Under the pieces are notes generated by a model, which was given only the letters and a program-made list of their open reading frames with translations, was not told where the DNA came from and made no database searches. A DNA stretch of 64,000 bases from Prosopocoilus inquinatus (taxonomy: Eukaryota; Arthropoda; Insecta; Coleoptera; Lucanidae). This document shows, piece after piece, positions 1 through 10,994 of the stretch; the first letter of the stretch is position 1; every line of letters begins with the position of its first letter. Location: contig JAYKNF010000015.1 of assembly GCA_036172665.1 (NCBI GenBank), forward strand, positions 2,542,001 to 2,606,000, in the 5' to 3' direction. The position numbers were made by a program, and so were the translations under genes.

Positions 1-11
1 TATTTACTTAC

Positions 12-691
12 CTGGATTGAGTAGTAGCCTTTACGATTGATGTATGACTCTGCATCATTCTCTGGTTTATCTATTTTTAAATGGCTCCCATCAATAGCAC
101 CTATAATACCAGGGAAATCTTTGTCTCGATAATACTGTTCGATCTCTCTCTTCTCATTTTCAGTAGGCCATCTTATTATTTGTGGAGAGAGGTTGCTTAT
201 AAAAACAGAAACTTTGGTGATGCAGCGATGTAACGAACTCAAACTAATACCAAATCGGTCTGCAACATCCTGGAAACTAGCCGTTTGATGGCCAATATAC
301 CATAAAAATATCAAAATCTAAAATAATAATTAACTACATATTGTTTAAACCACACATTTCACAATAATTACCAGATTTAATGAAGAAATTTTGCCATATT
401 GTCCGCTTTGTTCTTTATAATAGTTACTTCTTTCAAATTGTTGGGCTAGGTTATGTGCATGTTCACGTCGAATGCGAAAATGAACAGTAAAGGTTTCCTC
501 ATCATATTGGGGAACAGTGTTTTCTATAATTTGAAAATATTTATATGTTCAATTACATCAACAAAACCTAAATAAATGCAATTACCTAAATAATTTTCGT
601 TTTTTATTCGTGGTATACCCAATAACACTTCTAAAATTTCATCTTCGCTTGAATCGGAAGCCAAGTATTCGTCTCCGCTGTCGTCACTCAT
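12..691 (-). CDS. HARBI1-like nuclease (PIF/Harbinger transposase or domesticated derivative), 3 exons, runs off left edge
   Basis: Minus-strand gene with three visible exons: 691-586, 523-372 and 317-12. Introns are 585-524 (GTAATT...TATAG) and 371-318 (GTAATT...TTTAG), and a third begins at 11 with a good CAG|GTAAGT donor. Phases fit at both junctions. The start is the ATG at 691, giving an acidic N-terminus (MSDDSGDEYLASDSSEDE). Exon 2 holds the VPQYDEETF-type N-terminal domain, exon 3 a helix-turn-helix region (SFQDVADRFGISLSSLHRC) and the first DDE-nuclease motif GIIGAIDGSHL followed by YINRKGYYS. These are hallmarks of PIF/Harbinger transposases and of the domesticated HARBI1 protein. 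The later catalytic residues lie outside the window. No frameshift or stop is seen, unlike almost every other element here, so it is either a young transposon or a host gene. Confidence 0.85.
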
Positions 692-854
692 ATTCACAAT
701 TTTTTTTTTTACAAAATTAATCACTTATTGATCGATTCCGGATTGTGAACATAGAATTGTAAATTGAAAACCGACTGTAGTGCAGTAGATCGCAGTAAAC
801 AAAAAAATTTACGAGGTTAGGTTTAAGTCAACTTTGCGCATGACAGTCTTCCAG

Positions 855-1060
855 TTCTTGCCTAGAACCACGAATCGATTTTACGGTTCTCGGACTCGTT
901 CTGGTATTGGTTCCTAATCTGTTGGAACAGCGCCCATCCCAATACGGGTTCTGATCCTTTGCTCGTTGGAACGATAATTTCAAACAGCGCATGCTCCGTA
1001 CAGTTCTGAACTAGATCACTGTTCTGTTGGAAAGAACCTAATGTCAATGGGTATTTGGCA
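855..1060. repeat. Dense cluster of GTTC/GAAC motifs upstream of the HARBI1-like gene
   Basis: About 12 copies of GTTC or its complement GAAC fall in roughly 200 bp, several inside the longer words CTGTTGGAA and GGTTCT. Chance would give one or two. It lies just 5' of the HARBI1-like start, where subterminal transposase-binding repeats of a PIF/Harbinger element would be expected. No terminal inverted repeat can be matched because the other end is outside the window. The rest of 692-1530 holds no gene that I can support. Confidence 0.4.
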
Positions 1061-1538
1061 TTGAACTCTTAAGAGTGGTTGGCTAATAGGCAAGCTTAAG
1101 AATTGGGCCCACCTAGCACCGACGCTTTTCACGCCGAATGTTCTGTTCACTCCTTCCGCCTATGCGCGGCTGCGATGCTTCTAATTGTCATTGAATGGAG
1201 AGGGAAGATACGCGAGTTAGTTCAGGTTTTCTCTTCGATGACTAAACGATTTAAATGTATTTAATCGTCAAAAGCACATCCTAGAGAGATAATAGAAGAA
1301 ATTTTCATTTTGAAAATATAAAAATGCATGTAATAGTCGCTGCAAATCATCACATACTTTAAATATTTAATTACAAACAATAAAAACGCCTACAAGTTGA
1401 CCGTATTGTGCTCTATGCAGTCACATGAAATAACTCCCTTCCAAAAACTGCGGGCGGAGCTAGTACAGTCCGAGTATTAAATTTTCGTACTGAGCGCGGG
1501 GCAAGTGACCCGATTTCTTTTCCTTGCTAATAAGCCAA

Positions 1539-1813
1539 GCAATTTTTATTCTATTAAATATTTTGTATGATTATAAATTAATAAATTTATAAATTCATTA
1601 AAAATTAATAATTAATGATTATTAAAAATTAATAAATTTATAAGTACAGTTTTTTTAATCTCAATCGGGACAGAAATATGAAGGGAAAACACTCAACGTT
1701 TCGCTACAGATTTATAGCTTCGTCACTCCTGACGATACAATTTTCATCGGACAAGAACAAACTTCAATAATAAATTTCTGTTCTTAAAAAATATTTAATA
1801 GAATAAAAATTGC
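1539..1813. repeat. Perfect 26-bp inverted repeat flanking a Penelope end fragment
   Basis: Positions 1539-1564 are the exact reverse complement of 1788-1813 (arm begins GCAATTTTTATTC). The roughly 220 bp between them hold AT-rich repeats and a Penelope-like 3' end. This is the same inverted-flank style as other Penelope-derived loci in the window, so the arms may be duplicated flanking DNA from an inverted insertion. Confidence 0.5.
1640..1767 (-). mobile_element. Penelope-like 3' terminal fragment with a damaged hammerhead motif
   Basis: The stretch from about 1650 matches the outer ends of the palindromic Penelope element at 25.8 and 28.0 kb: the 'aatctcaa..gggacagaaa' block, the hammerhead region and the tail 'ttttcatcggacaagaac'. 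A possible 10-bp target duplication TAATAAATTT lies at 1630-1639 and 1768-1777, but it is AT-rich and weak. In the hammerhead the base 5' of TGACGA (read on the minus strand) is G instead of C, because a short segment is inverted relative to the intact copies, so ribozyme activity is not expected. Confidence 0.65.
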
Positions 1814-1940
1814 TCTTAGGTTCTGAACTGTTATACGCACCAAAAAATTTAGAACAATTTTTCACGTTTTGGGTGCAAGGCCTTTTTTACATAATATTTC
1901 ATGTTATTGTTTTTTATTTCTTCATAATACATTTCTTATA

Positions 1941-2165
1941 ACCCCAATTTAGTCTAAGCAAACCGAAAAATTGCAAGATTTGAATCTACTTTTTGCTTGG
2001 GACCCGTTTAATATCCGTACTAATAAACTCGATATTTTTCGTAGTAGCCAAAACTATTTACTGTTTGTACTAATGTCGATTTTGTAAGTACGGATTTAAG
2101 CGGATCCGAAATAAAAACTGCATGCAACGCTTGCAAGTTTCGGTCTGCTTAGGCTAAATTAGGGT
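1941..2165. mobile_element. 225-bp MITE with TA target duplication
   Basis: Terminal inverted repeats of about 35 bp: the left end ACCCCAATTTAGTCTAAGCA and the reverse complement of the right end agree at nearly every base (ACCCTAATTTAGCCTAAGCA). TA flanks both sides. No coding capacity. The TA duplication suggests a Tc1/mariner-type family, but no transposase is linked. Confidence 0.6.
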
Positions 2166-2249
2166 TACCAGATTTATGTAATTAACCGCTCGAAACCGCC
2201 TATTTGAACTGTTGTGAACCCTGCTGTTGCGGAATCTGATATATGTTTT

Positions 2250-3370
2250 GTAGATCCTATTATTATTATTAATTTAATGTTTTTTATAATAATAATAATA
2301 TATATTTGCCCAACAGTTATAAAAAACCAAATATAGAGCAAAAAATAGCATAGAAAATAACAGAAAATAACAAAACATCTAAACCTACGCTACCTCTAAA
2401 ACTAAAACTAGGGAAAAGTGAAAAGAGACAAAAGAAAAAAAGAAAAAGAGAAAAAAGAAGAGAGGTAATGACATAAATAAATGAAAGAAGTAAGTAAGTA
2501 AGGAATGAAACAGCGAATGCAAAAAAGGACGTTGTTAAGAAGAGTTGGTATAGAAATTCACCAATCTCTGTCTCAAGCCGACGACATTTAGATTGAAGAT
2601 ATCAATGTCGTTACAAAGATGATTGTAAAGGGTAGAGGCAATATAAATAGGAGAACGTACTATTGGTATTCGAGGTAGGCAAATAAAAAGTCAAAGAGTT
2701 TCTGCCGGTAATGCGCGGTACATGAAAATTAAGCTTTTCCAAGAGAAAAATATCAACTTGATTGTAGGTCAACTTCTGTAAGAAAAGCAAAGCCGAGATA
2801 TGTTTCCTATGAACAAGCGATAAGATATGAAAAACCGAGAATAGAGTTTCATGAGGAAAACCTTTAGGAAGATACACATCATATTCTTTAAACCAAAGAA
2901 ACTTAAGAAACTTGCGCTGAACTTGGATATCTCTACGGTAATTATATATCGGATACCAAATTAGGAATACATATTGGAGCCGTGAAAAGATGAAAGCGTT
3001 AAGGAGAACAATTAATGCAGCGGAATTAGTGAAGTCAGGAGCGTTCCTGACTATAAAGCCAAAAAGAAATATGGATTTAGCTGCAATATTATTGAAATTG
3101 TGATTAAACAAAAGACGGTCGTCAAAAAGAACGCCGAGATCCTTAATAAGAGTGCAGTATTTCAAGTACTGACCATTTAGTTGATAGTGAAACAAAAATT
3201 TGCATTTTTTACGCGAGAAGAAAATGGTTTGCATTTGTCAACATTTAAAGTGAGTCGGTTAGAGGTACACCAGTCAGAAAGGGAACTTAAATACCTTTGA
3301 AGAAGAAAAGCAGCATCTTGGCTGGCTATCAACAATACAAAATAATTTGACATCGTCGGCGTATATTAGG
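2250..3370 (-). pseudogene. 5'-truncated LINE (Jockey-like) reverse transcriptase, C-terminal half and tail
   Basis: On the minus strand the piece starts abruptly at the RT active site IYADDVKLF (3366-3340), continues with a conserved segment (YLSSLSDWCTSNRLTLNVDK), and then an open stretch of about 207 codons (3234-2611) with the C-terminal RT signature (LKYCTLIKDLGVLFDDRL, QVQRKFLKFL). A frameshift separates YADD from the rest. The 3' end (about 2300-2256) is a TAA-type simple repeat, as in many LINE families. 5' truncation next to YADD is typical of incomplete reverse transcription. It is a dead copy. Confidence 0.8.
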
Positions 3371-3378
3371 ATCTTGCT

Positions 3379-4479
3379 ATGTTTGGTGAGAGAAGCATGC
3401 AAGATTTTCAGTACGGAAGGCTATTCACAAGTCGCAATTGCAAAAAATTCAAATGTTCACGCGGTGCTGTGCAATATACGCTAAAACGGTTTAAGGACAC
3501 GGGAAGTTATGACAACCAACCGAAAACGGGACGCAAACGACACACCACCGAAAGAGAAGACAGCCTTTTAGAAAGAATGGCGCTGCAGTACCGCCACAAA
3601 TCGTCTAAAGAGTTAAGTAGCGAATTATCCACGCATCATAGGGTGAGAATTTCAGGAAGTACCGTTAGAAGACGTTTAGTAGTAGTGTCCTTAAATGGTC
3701 GTGTTGCTCACCGAAAGCCTTACCTTGGAGGCGCATAAGAGAAACCGTCTCGCATGGGCAAAAAATACGCAAACTGGACTGTTGAAATTGGTCACGCGTG
3801 ATTTTTTCAGACGAGTCAAACATAGATGTTCTTTTTTTAATTTTATTATCTTATATATTGGTAAGTAAAATAATAATTTACATAACGCATTGCCTAAATA
3901 AAGTAAATTATATCATCTTTTACCACACCTGGTGCAGCTTTTCGGACGACCTGGACCACAATTCGTGCGACGCAGACGGGGTGAAGCATTTAACCCAGAG
4001 TGCTTAGTACCCACCGTAAAACATGGGGCGGCAGCATCGTGGTGTGGGACTGTACGTCAATGGCAGGGGTTGGCGAAGTCTTTGTGTGCGAGGGACGAAT
4101 GAATAGTGATCGCTATATCTCGATGCTGACTTTGGAACCGTCAATTGTGAAACTTTTTGACGAAGCTGAACGTGACTGCTACTATCAACAAGACAACGCC
4201 CCTTGTCATCGTGCAAACGCAACAATGCGATGGTTCATCAACAACAGCGTGCGTCTGCTCCAGATTTGTCGCCCATTGAGCATCTTTGGTCTATACTGAA
4301 AAGAAATATTGCCCAATATCACTGTACCTCAAAAAATCAGCTACAAGACAAAATTATTGAAGAATGGTATTCCATTCCGCAGGAGATACATATGCCACAA
4401 ATTAATGGCAACAATGCCGAAACGCTTAAAAGCGGTAATAAAAGCACGCGGTAGCCCAACCAAATACTCAATTTATTAA
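3379..4479 (+). pseudogene. Tc1-like transposase remnant (DD34E type)
   Basis: Reading in several frames gives an N-terminal paired-type HTH (SRGAVQYTLKRFKDTG, KTGRKR), then FSDESN (first catalytic D, about 3805), a VPTVKHGGGS block (about 4010), YYQQDNAPCH (second D, about 4190) and SPIEHLW (E, about 4275), ending at a stop at 4479. This is the order and spacing of Tc1 transposases. Frames change near 3740, 4000 and 4240. About 110 bp after SDESN does not fit the family; its ends read GTAAGT (3856 region) and TGCAG (3937), so it could be an acquired intron-like insertion. Terminal repeats were not found. It abuts the truncated LINE at 3370. Confidence 0.8.
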
Positions 4480-5401
4480 TAAAAGACTGTATTTAGTAAA
4501 TATGTACGTGTTGTTTTATTACAATTCCTAACATTCTGTTCTTTCATATAGATTTAGAGGGTGCTAAATACATAGGCACATAGCTGTATAACAAATTTTA
4601 ACAATGTTTTTCGCGTCAATAGATGCAAAGATTATTCAAATAACACGCTTAATAGTAACAACGAATACGTTCGTGATAACAGTGATGTCTCCATACAAAT
4701 AACAACCACAGTTATTAGGACAATTAATACACCCATTGGTAACAATTTCTCGCTTGTTGATTATATGATAATATATTATATGGAGTAGCGTCGGTGCTGT
4801 CGAAATTTGTTAATAGCGTTTTCTTAGAGTATTCGAAAACACTATAAGGAAAGTCGTCGAAATTAGTGAATTGTGAACAATACTAAAATTTGTGGTAGTT
4901 CCCTGTGTAACATAAAGTAAGTTAATTTTGATTACTATTTAGTTTGCAGCTCAAATGGATTATTTTAAAATATGTTTCGATTACAGTGATAGTTTCATTT
5001 TAAATTGGAACTACGACTATTTTACTAAAATGGTCAATTTCTTTATCACAGGATGGTCAAGTAAAGGAGAAAAAATAAGAACACTGGTGCAAAAAGTAAA
5101 GAATTGAATATCTACATAATTGGTTTGTAAGTAATATCTATTGGAGATATATTGGTTTCAAAGTTATATTGATATCAAGTCTGGTTTTAATTATTTGCAG
5201 TTTGCTGTTTACGAAATCACTTTTACTTTGCTCATTAATAGGATATTATTTGAAAGAGGAAATAAAAAATAATAAATGAATAAGTTACGTTACGTGAAAA
5301 TAAGTAGTTAATTCTGGTGATGATTTGATTTTGATTATTTTCTGTAATCTGTAAAATCAGTATTTAATGTTCAAACGGTAATTTACAATAATTTTCTGTT
5401 T
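4480..5401. other. No gene recognised; possible LINE 5' region
   Basis: AT-rich sequence with stops in all frames. It precedes the LINE endonuclease at 5402, so part may be that element's 5' UTR or a decayed first ORF, but I see no zinc-knuckle or other gag-like motif. Confidence 0.3.
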
Positions 5402-6800
5402 TTGAATACTTATATTTGGGTTATGTTTTCAGTGGCACATATTAACGCAAGGTCCTTAACTAGGAATTCTGATTTATTGAGACTGCATATCCTATCTAAT
5501 CAGTACGATTTGATCGGGGTATCGGAGACTTGGTTGGCGCCTGGAATTGACAGTGATATTTTTTCTATTGAGGGATATCGTTTTGTCAGAGCTGAAAGAG
5601 CCGATCGCAGACGCGGAGGAGGCGTTGGAATTTTTCCTTAATAGAGGCGGCTTATAATGAAAATTACGAAAATTTGTGGATCAATATTAAGATAACTGGT
5701 TGTGGCGGGTACATGGCATTCGGTGTTATTTACAGACCACCAAATACAAATATTCAAGTTTTATAAGTTCAGTAGAAGATGTTTTTGCAGATTTAATTAT
5801 AACCTCTAGAGAAATCATATGTGTAGGTGATTTTAATATTAACCTGCTAGATAGTCAAAGTGTGGTCTGTCGAAAGTTGATAAATCTGTTCGATACAGTT
5901 GGCTTAAAACAAATTATAGATGAGCCAACTAGAGTAAATAGTTTAAACTCAACATTATTAGATCTTGTCATTACCACCAATTCGATAAATGTAGTTAACA
6001 CTGGAGTTCAAGATCTTGAATTTTCAGATCACCTGTTAACGCATGCGTCATTCAATCTAAACATTTGCAAGAGAGCACCCGTTCAGCGTACATTTAGAAA
6101 TTTTTACAATTTTCAGTACGATGATTTTCTTATTGACTTACAATCTATCCCGTGGCTTTTATTATACACTTTTGACAATATAAATGACATTTTGTATTTT
6201 TTTAACATTAATGTTATTGATTTTTTTTTGATAAACATGCTCCTTACGTAACAAGGAGATTTAACAAAACCCGGGCTCCATGGTTAACTGACAACATCAG
6301 ATTACTCATGTCTTTGCGTGATGAAGCCCTTAAAAGATCAAGACGCCTTGGAACTCGTGCTTATTTTGAGTACTACAAATCTTTAAGAAATTTCACCACA
6401 TCTGCTATTCGTAGAGAAAAGAAGGCTTATATGGTTTATAGTATACAACATAAATCCTCTCAGGAGGTTTGGAAGGATTTGCGTATTCTCAACGTATATA
6501 ATAAAAAAAATGCTGTTGATATTCCTACGCACTTATGTAATGTTAATAATATATAATATATAATATCAGCGATAACTTTTTAAACTTTAACTTCATTCGC
6601 AACCTGAACTGTCGAGTCAATTCCTTTTATAAATCTTTCAGAAAATTTGATTTTCCCAATTTAGTTTCATTTGAAACTGTTAATGAGGAAATAGTGAACA
6701 AATACATTAATCAAATTAAAACTAAAGCTTGTGGTCCTGATGGTATCAGTGCACATATGTTAAAGTCATGTTGTTCAGTTTTACTACCATACGTTACTTA
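5402..6800 (+). pseudogene. LINE ORF2 5' part: AP-like endonuclease and start of RT
   Basis: Endonuclease motifs in order: AHINARSL (about 5436), GVSETWL (about 5515), RRGGGVGIF (about 5610), then after a frameshift VGDFNINLL (about 5823), LLDLVIT (about 5958) and SDHLLTHASF (about 6028). These are catalytic and DNA-contacting motifs of LINE APE endonucleases. The linker continues at 6308-6556 and the RT begins near 6640 with the conserved KACGPDGIS block (about 6725). Reading stops at 6800, exactly at the first base of the gypsy LTR. At least three frame breaks. Confidence 0.85.
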
Positions 6801-7437
6801 TGTTACACGCTGGGGTACAGGCGTGTACACCGTGCCGATAGTAAACAAATAACCAACAAGTCACTATTTGCTTACGCAGAATCTTTAGTTAATTTCCTGA
6901 AAGTACGCGTTTTGACACGTAACTACGAAAGGAAATACAATAAAGAGCCTGATACGTGAGTTCTTGGGTACAGGAAGCGAGAATTAAGAGATGTGTTATT
7001 ATAAAACGAATATACTAAAAATAATACTTAAAAATACTTACACATTGTATTACCCTACATTCACTACTACTAACTTGATTGACTACCACTCTATTACTAA
7101 CTGCCTATCCAAATCTCACTATCACTGCCTCTTAACTTCTTTGCAACCCTATTTAACCGCTTCTAATCCCTACTCCGCTAATTTACGTATTACAAGCCGA
7201 ATAAACTTGCATGCAAATTATGTTATGATCCAATTGCAAAATGATCCATATTAGTAACGTTATATTATCGTAACAAATGAAACAAGCAGTTTACATTTTG
7301 AAATGATAACTTAATATGGGCCAGTTTACATTTTGAAACAACTTCCATAACATAAATAATTTTGGACTACTTAGGAAATTTTCTCAATAATAATAATTTT
7401 GAATAAATACATTTTTCCAAATATTCGACTTGTAACA
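6801..7437 (-). repeat. Gypsy element 3' LTR (637 bp)
   Basis: Direct repeat of 14666-15317 over most of its length, with TGTTACA...TGTAACA ends. Compared with the other LTR, about 50 bp after position 6915 are replaced by unrelated sequence (a deletion or conversion). Contains AT-rich 3' sequence shared with the other copy (the block from ATGTGTTATTATAAAACG). Confidence 0.9.
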
Positions 7438-8540
7438 ATGCCCCAACCTAAGATAGTTTAACATACTTAAGTAGTATTTAAACTACACTTTAAAATGTTA
7501 CATAATATATATGCTTACAGAAATTGTAACTTATACACTCGTAAGGAAACGGCTCGTCCAATGGAGATGACGTCTTGACGTTGTTATATTGGTGACTGGA
7601 ACCTCTGCTAACGGCTCTGATGTTGTGCTGAGCTATCAGAGTGAGTGGCGGAGTCGACCTCTTCAATTCTGCATTACGTTTGCTTCTCAGATTACCACAG
7701 ATTTACTCCACGAATCTTATTGATGCGGTTTTTAGTCGTTGCGTTTATAATGACTCTGTCCATAGATTATGTCTTTGCCTCATGGTTGTTCATCGACACA
7801 TCATTTCAGGGGTCCTGGGCTATAGTGAACAAGGTGATTTCCAGTTATCCGACCCACTTCCACTTTTCCACCAAGTTTAACGTGCTCCATCGATAGATCC
7901 CAAAACAAAAATAAAATTTCTGAGATGTTACGTTACAATGTCCTCACATTTTGGCATAGCTTTCAATCTTAGACAGTTCAAAAACTAGAATTCTATTACT
8001 ACTCCTAGGTATTATTTTAAAACAACCCCTTTTAACCTTAAACCCCATAATGACTAAATAAGTATCCTTCACTTTAATTCTTAAATAGCCAGATATTCTC
8101 TTTAATCGCTAATTATTCTAAATAGTTAAGAGAAGCTCACTTTTCATTAACATAAAAAAAATTCTTACGTACATATTTTTAGTGGCCTTCTCCTAAGGTC
8201 TGCAACTCGGGGTTCGCCTGGTAGGTTGCAATCCTCCAGTTATGTACGCGAGAACAAAGAGGTCTATTATTAGGTGAGAGAGCTTTTCCCTCTTTAATAA
8301 CTCAAGGGCCTAATAAAGAAAAAGATTTAAAAATTAATATACGAGGAGGGCAGAATAAATAGTGCTGTATCAGACAATTTGCTCAGCCTGTTCTCTTTAT
8401 TGTCTTCTAGCCAACCTAGTTATCTATCTAATGTCTAATGTATGTATCAAATTCATTTTGACATGATGTCCTCGTGGCTTTAATAAATTAATGATTTATT
8501 GTCGAACTTATTATGAGCGATACCTTACTTAGGACTAATA
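7438..8540 (-). other. Non-coding 3' part of the gypsy element
   Basis: About 1.1 kb between the 3' LTR and a LINE fragment. Short open stretches on the plus strand near 7641-7896 overlap in two frames and match no family I recognise. There is no membrane-protein-like env ORF on the minus strand, so an envelope gene is not supported. Confidence 0.35.
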
Positions 8541-8542
8541 GT

Positions 8543-9010
8543 TCATTGTTCAATAATATGGGGAGAAGTTGAGTTGATTGGTAGGTTACAAATTATGGTC
8601 TTATACAGCTGTTTCCACCTCTTCCTATCTTGAACTAGTTTGCTCATGTTTCTCCATGGTATATTTCTATTATCTGCTGCTTTTCTCACACTGTTCTCCC
8701 ATGTTTTTCTGGGCCTTCCCCTTCCGGTTTTACCATATGTCCTTGCATTATATATTTCCGTTACCTCACCGTTATTGTCCATTCAGTGGATTTGCCGCAG
8801 CTATCCAAATTGTCTCTCTTCTGTAACATCTTGTATTAGTTTTGTTCCTAATTGTTGTCTAAATGTATCATTCACAATTCTATTCTTTCGTCTCTTGTTT
8901 TGTGTTTTTCTTAAAAACCTCATATCTGTGGCATTTATTCTACTTTCTAATCTGTTCGTTAACCCCCTAAGCTTCTCCTTTAATAAACATATCTGGATCT
9001 GCGGCAGTAA
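8543..9010 (-). pseudogene. LINE endonuclease-reverse transcriptase C-terminal fragment
   Basis: Minus-strand translation gives INATDMRFLRKTQNKRRKNR near 8930, then, after two stops, GRGRPRKTWENSV, NIPWRNM and LVQDRKRWKQLY near 8700-8580. This GRPRKTW...DRKRW layout is the C-terminal tail of a LINE group whose proteins are often named endonuclease-reverse transcriptase or craniofacial-development-protein-like in insect genomes. Only the tail is present, so it is a 5'-truncated insertion or relic inside the gypsy element's 3' region. Confidence 0.7.
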
Positions 9011-9096
9011 CAGTTAATATCTTATTAAGATTGAAGTCTTTCTGCAAAACTTTAAAACAGATTGATTATGAAATACTTAGTAATGAAACTGGCAAA

Positions 9097-10348
9097 TTAA
9101 ATAAATTGTTTATACTCAATTGGCCTATCCATTAACCAAGGAAAACTTGAAGCTGCTTCTCTGCTTCTCGTAGAATAACGACGCGGTGTTTTTGATTCCG
9201 CAACGATCTCCTCTTCTGCTTCTTCATAAATATCAGAATTTTCACCAATATTTTCTTCTTCTGATTCGTTTAATGTTCCGTGCTCCTCATTCTCCTCCTC
9301 ATCTCGGTCCCGAAGTATAAGTACCTTCATGCTGTTGGCATGGATCGTCTCCTTCCATCGTCCACCTATTTTCTGTACTTGATATGTAACTGGTCCTTTC
9401 TGCTCTACAACGATATACGGACCTTCCCACGGTTTTGCTAGTTTTTTTCGTACGGCCTGGACCTACCACAGGATTTTGAATGAGAACTTGATCTCCCACC
9501 TGAAACTTTGGCTGAGCTGATTTCGGATGTTGTTGCCTTTCTTGTTTTTCAGCAGCCAATCTCAGCTTGTCTTTTGCCTTTTCCCACGCGAAATATAGTC
9601 TACCTTGAAGTTCTGCAGCATAGTTTTCGTCCACGTCATATCTCGTTCTTCTTGAATTCATTATATCGTCAAAAGGCAGGTCCATTTCTCGTCCATACAG
9701 CAAATAATGCGGAGATTCCCCTGTAGCACTATGAATCGACGTTCTGTATGCTAACAACGCATATGGAACCCATTCATCCCAATTCCTTTGATCGTAATCT
9801 ACATATTGCGAAATGATATCAGCCAATGTTCGATGCCATCTTTCTATCACGCCATTACATGAGCGATGGTATGGTGTTGTCTGTATTTTAGTAATTTTCA
9901 AAAGAGAACATACTTCTTTAAACATCTTTGACAAGAAATTGGTCACTTGATCTGTAAAAAGCTGGTGAGGAACTCCATGGCGGATTATAACTTTTGTTAC
10001 GAAATCTTTAGCGACTGTGGCCGATGTTTGGTCGGGAATATGAATAGCTTCAGCATATCGTGTTTAGGTATCCATAAAAGTTAGCAAATATTTATTACCT
10101 GCATCACTTCTTGGAAACGGCCCTACTATATCCATTGATGTTCTTTCAAATGGTTTCGAAACTTCTTGGAATCGTTGTATTGGCGCTGCTTTGCTGTGGG
10201 GAGATGTTTTTCGCTCTTGACAAGCTCTCCAATTCTCGCAATAATTCATCACATCAGTCTTCATACTCTTCCAGAAGAACCTTTTCTTAATTTTTTCCAA
10301 AGTCTTTTCGAATCCTAAATGTCCCCCCATCGGTGCGTCATGAAAAGA
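9097..10348 (-). pseudogene. Gypsy integrase and C-terminal region
   Basis: On the minus strand: the H2C2 zinc-binding part and MGGHLGFEKTLEKIKKRFFW with NYCENWRACQERK (10330-10200), the core start MDIVGPFPRS and FMDT (first D, about 10066), TDQVTNF (second D, about 9950; the usual G is V), TPYHRSCNGVIERWHRTL (catalytic E, about 9870), then LAYRTSIHSATGESPHYLLY and an acidic C-terminal tail at 9330-9097. Frames change near 10060 and 9420. The start of the domain is split from the RNase H side by the hammerhead-repeat array at 10362-11179. Confidence 0.88.
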
Positions 10349-10617
10349 TTATAAAATTTTGAAAAATTTTGTGCAAATCGTTTTTAATTGCAGTGAGAAC
10401 CTCGAGCAGCCTCTGGACAGCTGTTTCAGCCCTGCTTGAGGCTTCTTCAGGACTTCAGGGGGACTCATTAGGAGCAAATCCCGCTTCAATTTGTCTATCC
10501 TACTGCAATGTTAGGTCAAAAAGCGATAGTAAGATGTCGCTATTTTATATGTTCATCATTCTTACATCGCATTTGCGAATAAATTGGGCAAGTCGTTTTT
10601 GGTCTGCAGTGGGAATG

Positions 10618-10682
10618 TCGAGCTACGTTTCTGCTGAAGAAGCCCCAAGCAGGGCTGAAACAGCTGTCCAGAGGCTGCTCGA
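10618..10682 (+). ncRNA. Type I hammerhead ribozyme, locus A unit 1
   Basis: Core CTGAAGA at 10634-10640 and GAAA at 10657-10660. Stem II is AGCCC/GGGCT (10641-45 with 10652-56, 6-nt loop). Stem III is the palindrome ACAGCTGT (10660-10667): a 2-bp hairpin with a 4-nt loop, or 8 bp in a dimer. Cleavage is expected after C10668. Stem I is TCTG/CAGA (10630-33 with 10669-72), an internal loop, then TCGAGC/GCTCGA (10618-23 with 10677-82). All invariant core bases are present. Confidence 0.85.
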
Positions 10683-10929
10683 GCTTCTCACTGCAATCAA
10701 AAACGATTTGCACAAAATTTTTCTAAAATCTTTCATTATGCTTTGACAGCAAGCATGGCCGCCTTGCATGGGGGACTCATTAGGAGCAAATCCCGCTTCA
10801 ATTTGTCTATCCTACTGCAATGTTAGGTCAAAAAGCGATAGTAAGATGTCGCTATTTTATATGTTCATCATTCTTACATCGCATTTGCGAATAAATTGGG
10901 CAAGTCGTTTTTGGTCTGCAGTGGGAATG

Positions 10930-10994
10930 TCGAGCTGCGTTTCTGCTGAAGAAGCCCCAAGCAGGGCTGAAACAGCTGTCCAGAGGCTGCTCGA
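10930..10994 (+). ncRNA. Type I hammerhead ribozyme, locus A unit 2
   Basis: Exact equivalent of the motif 312 bp upstream, with one change in the stem I internal loop. Predicted cleavage after C10980, so two cuts release 10669-10980, a 312-nt RNA. Confidence 0.85.

Noticed and set aside
3826..3937. Genuine intron in the Tc1-like transposase
   Set aside because: GT..AG ends exist, but flanking residues do not fit the family well and the gene is decayed, so I only mention it.
7641..7896. Envelope-like ORF in the gypsy 3' region
   Set aside because: On the strand opposite to pol, short, in two overlapping frames, with no signal peptide, furin site or fusion-peptide pattern.
8578..9017. Two plus-strand ORFs with hydrophobic residues (possible membrane protein)
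   Set aside because: Antisense to a clear LINE C-terminal fragment on the minus strand; hydrophobicity is a by-product.
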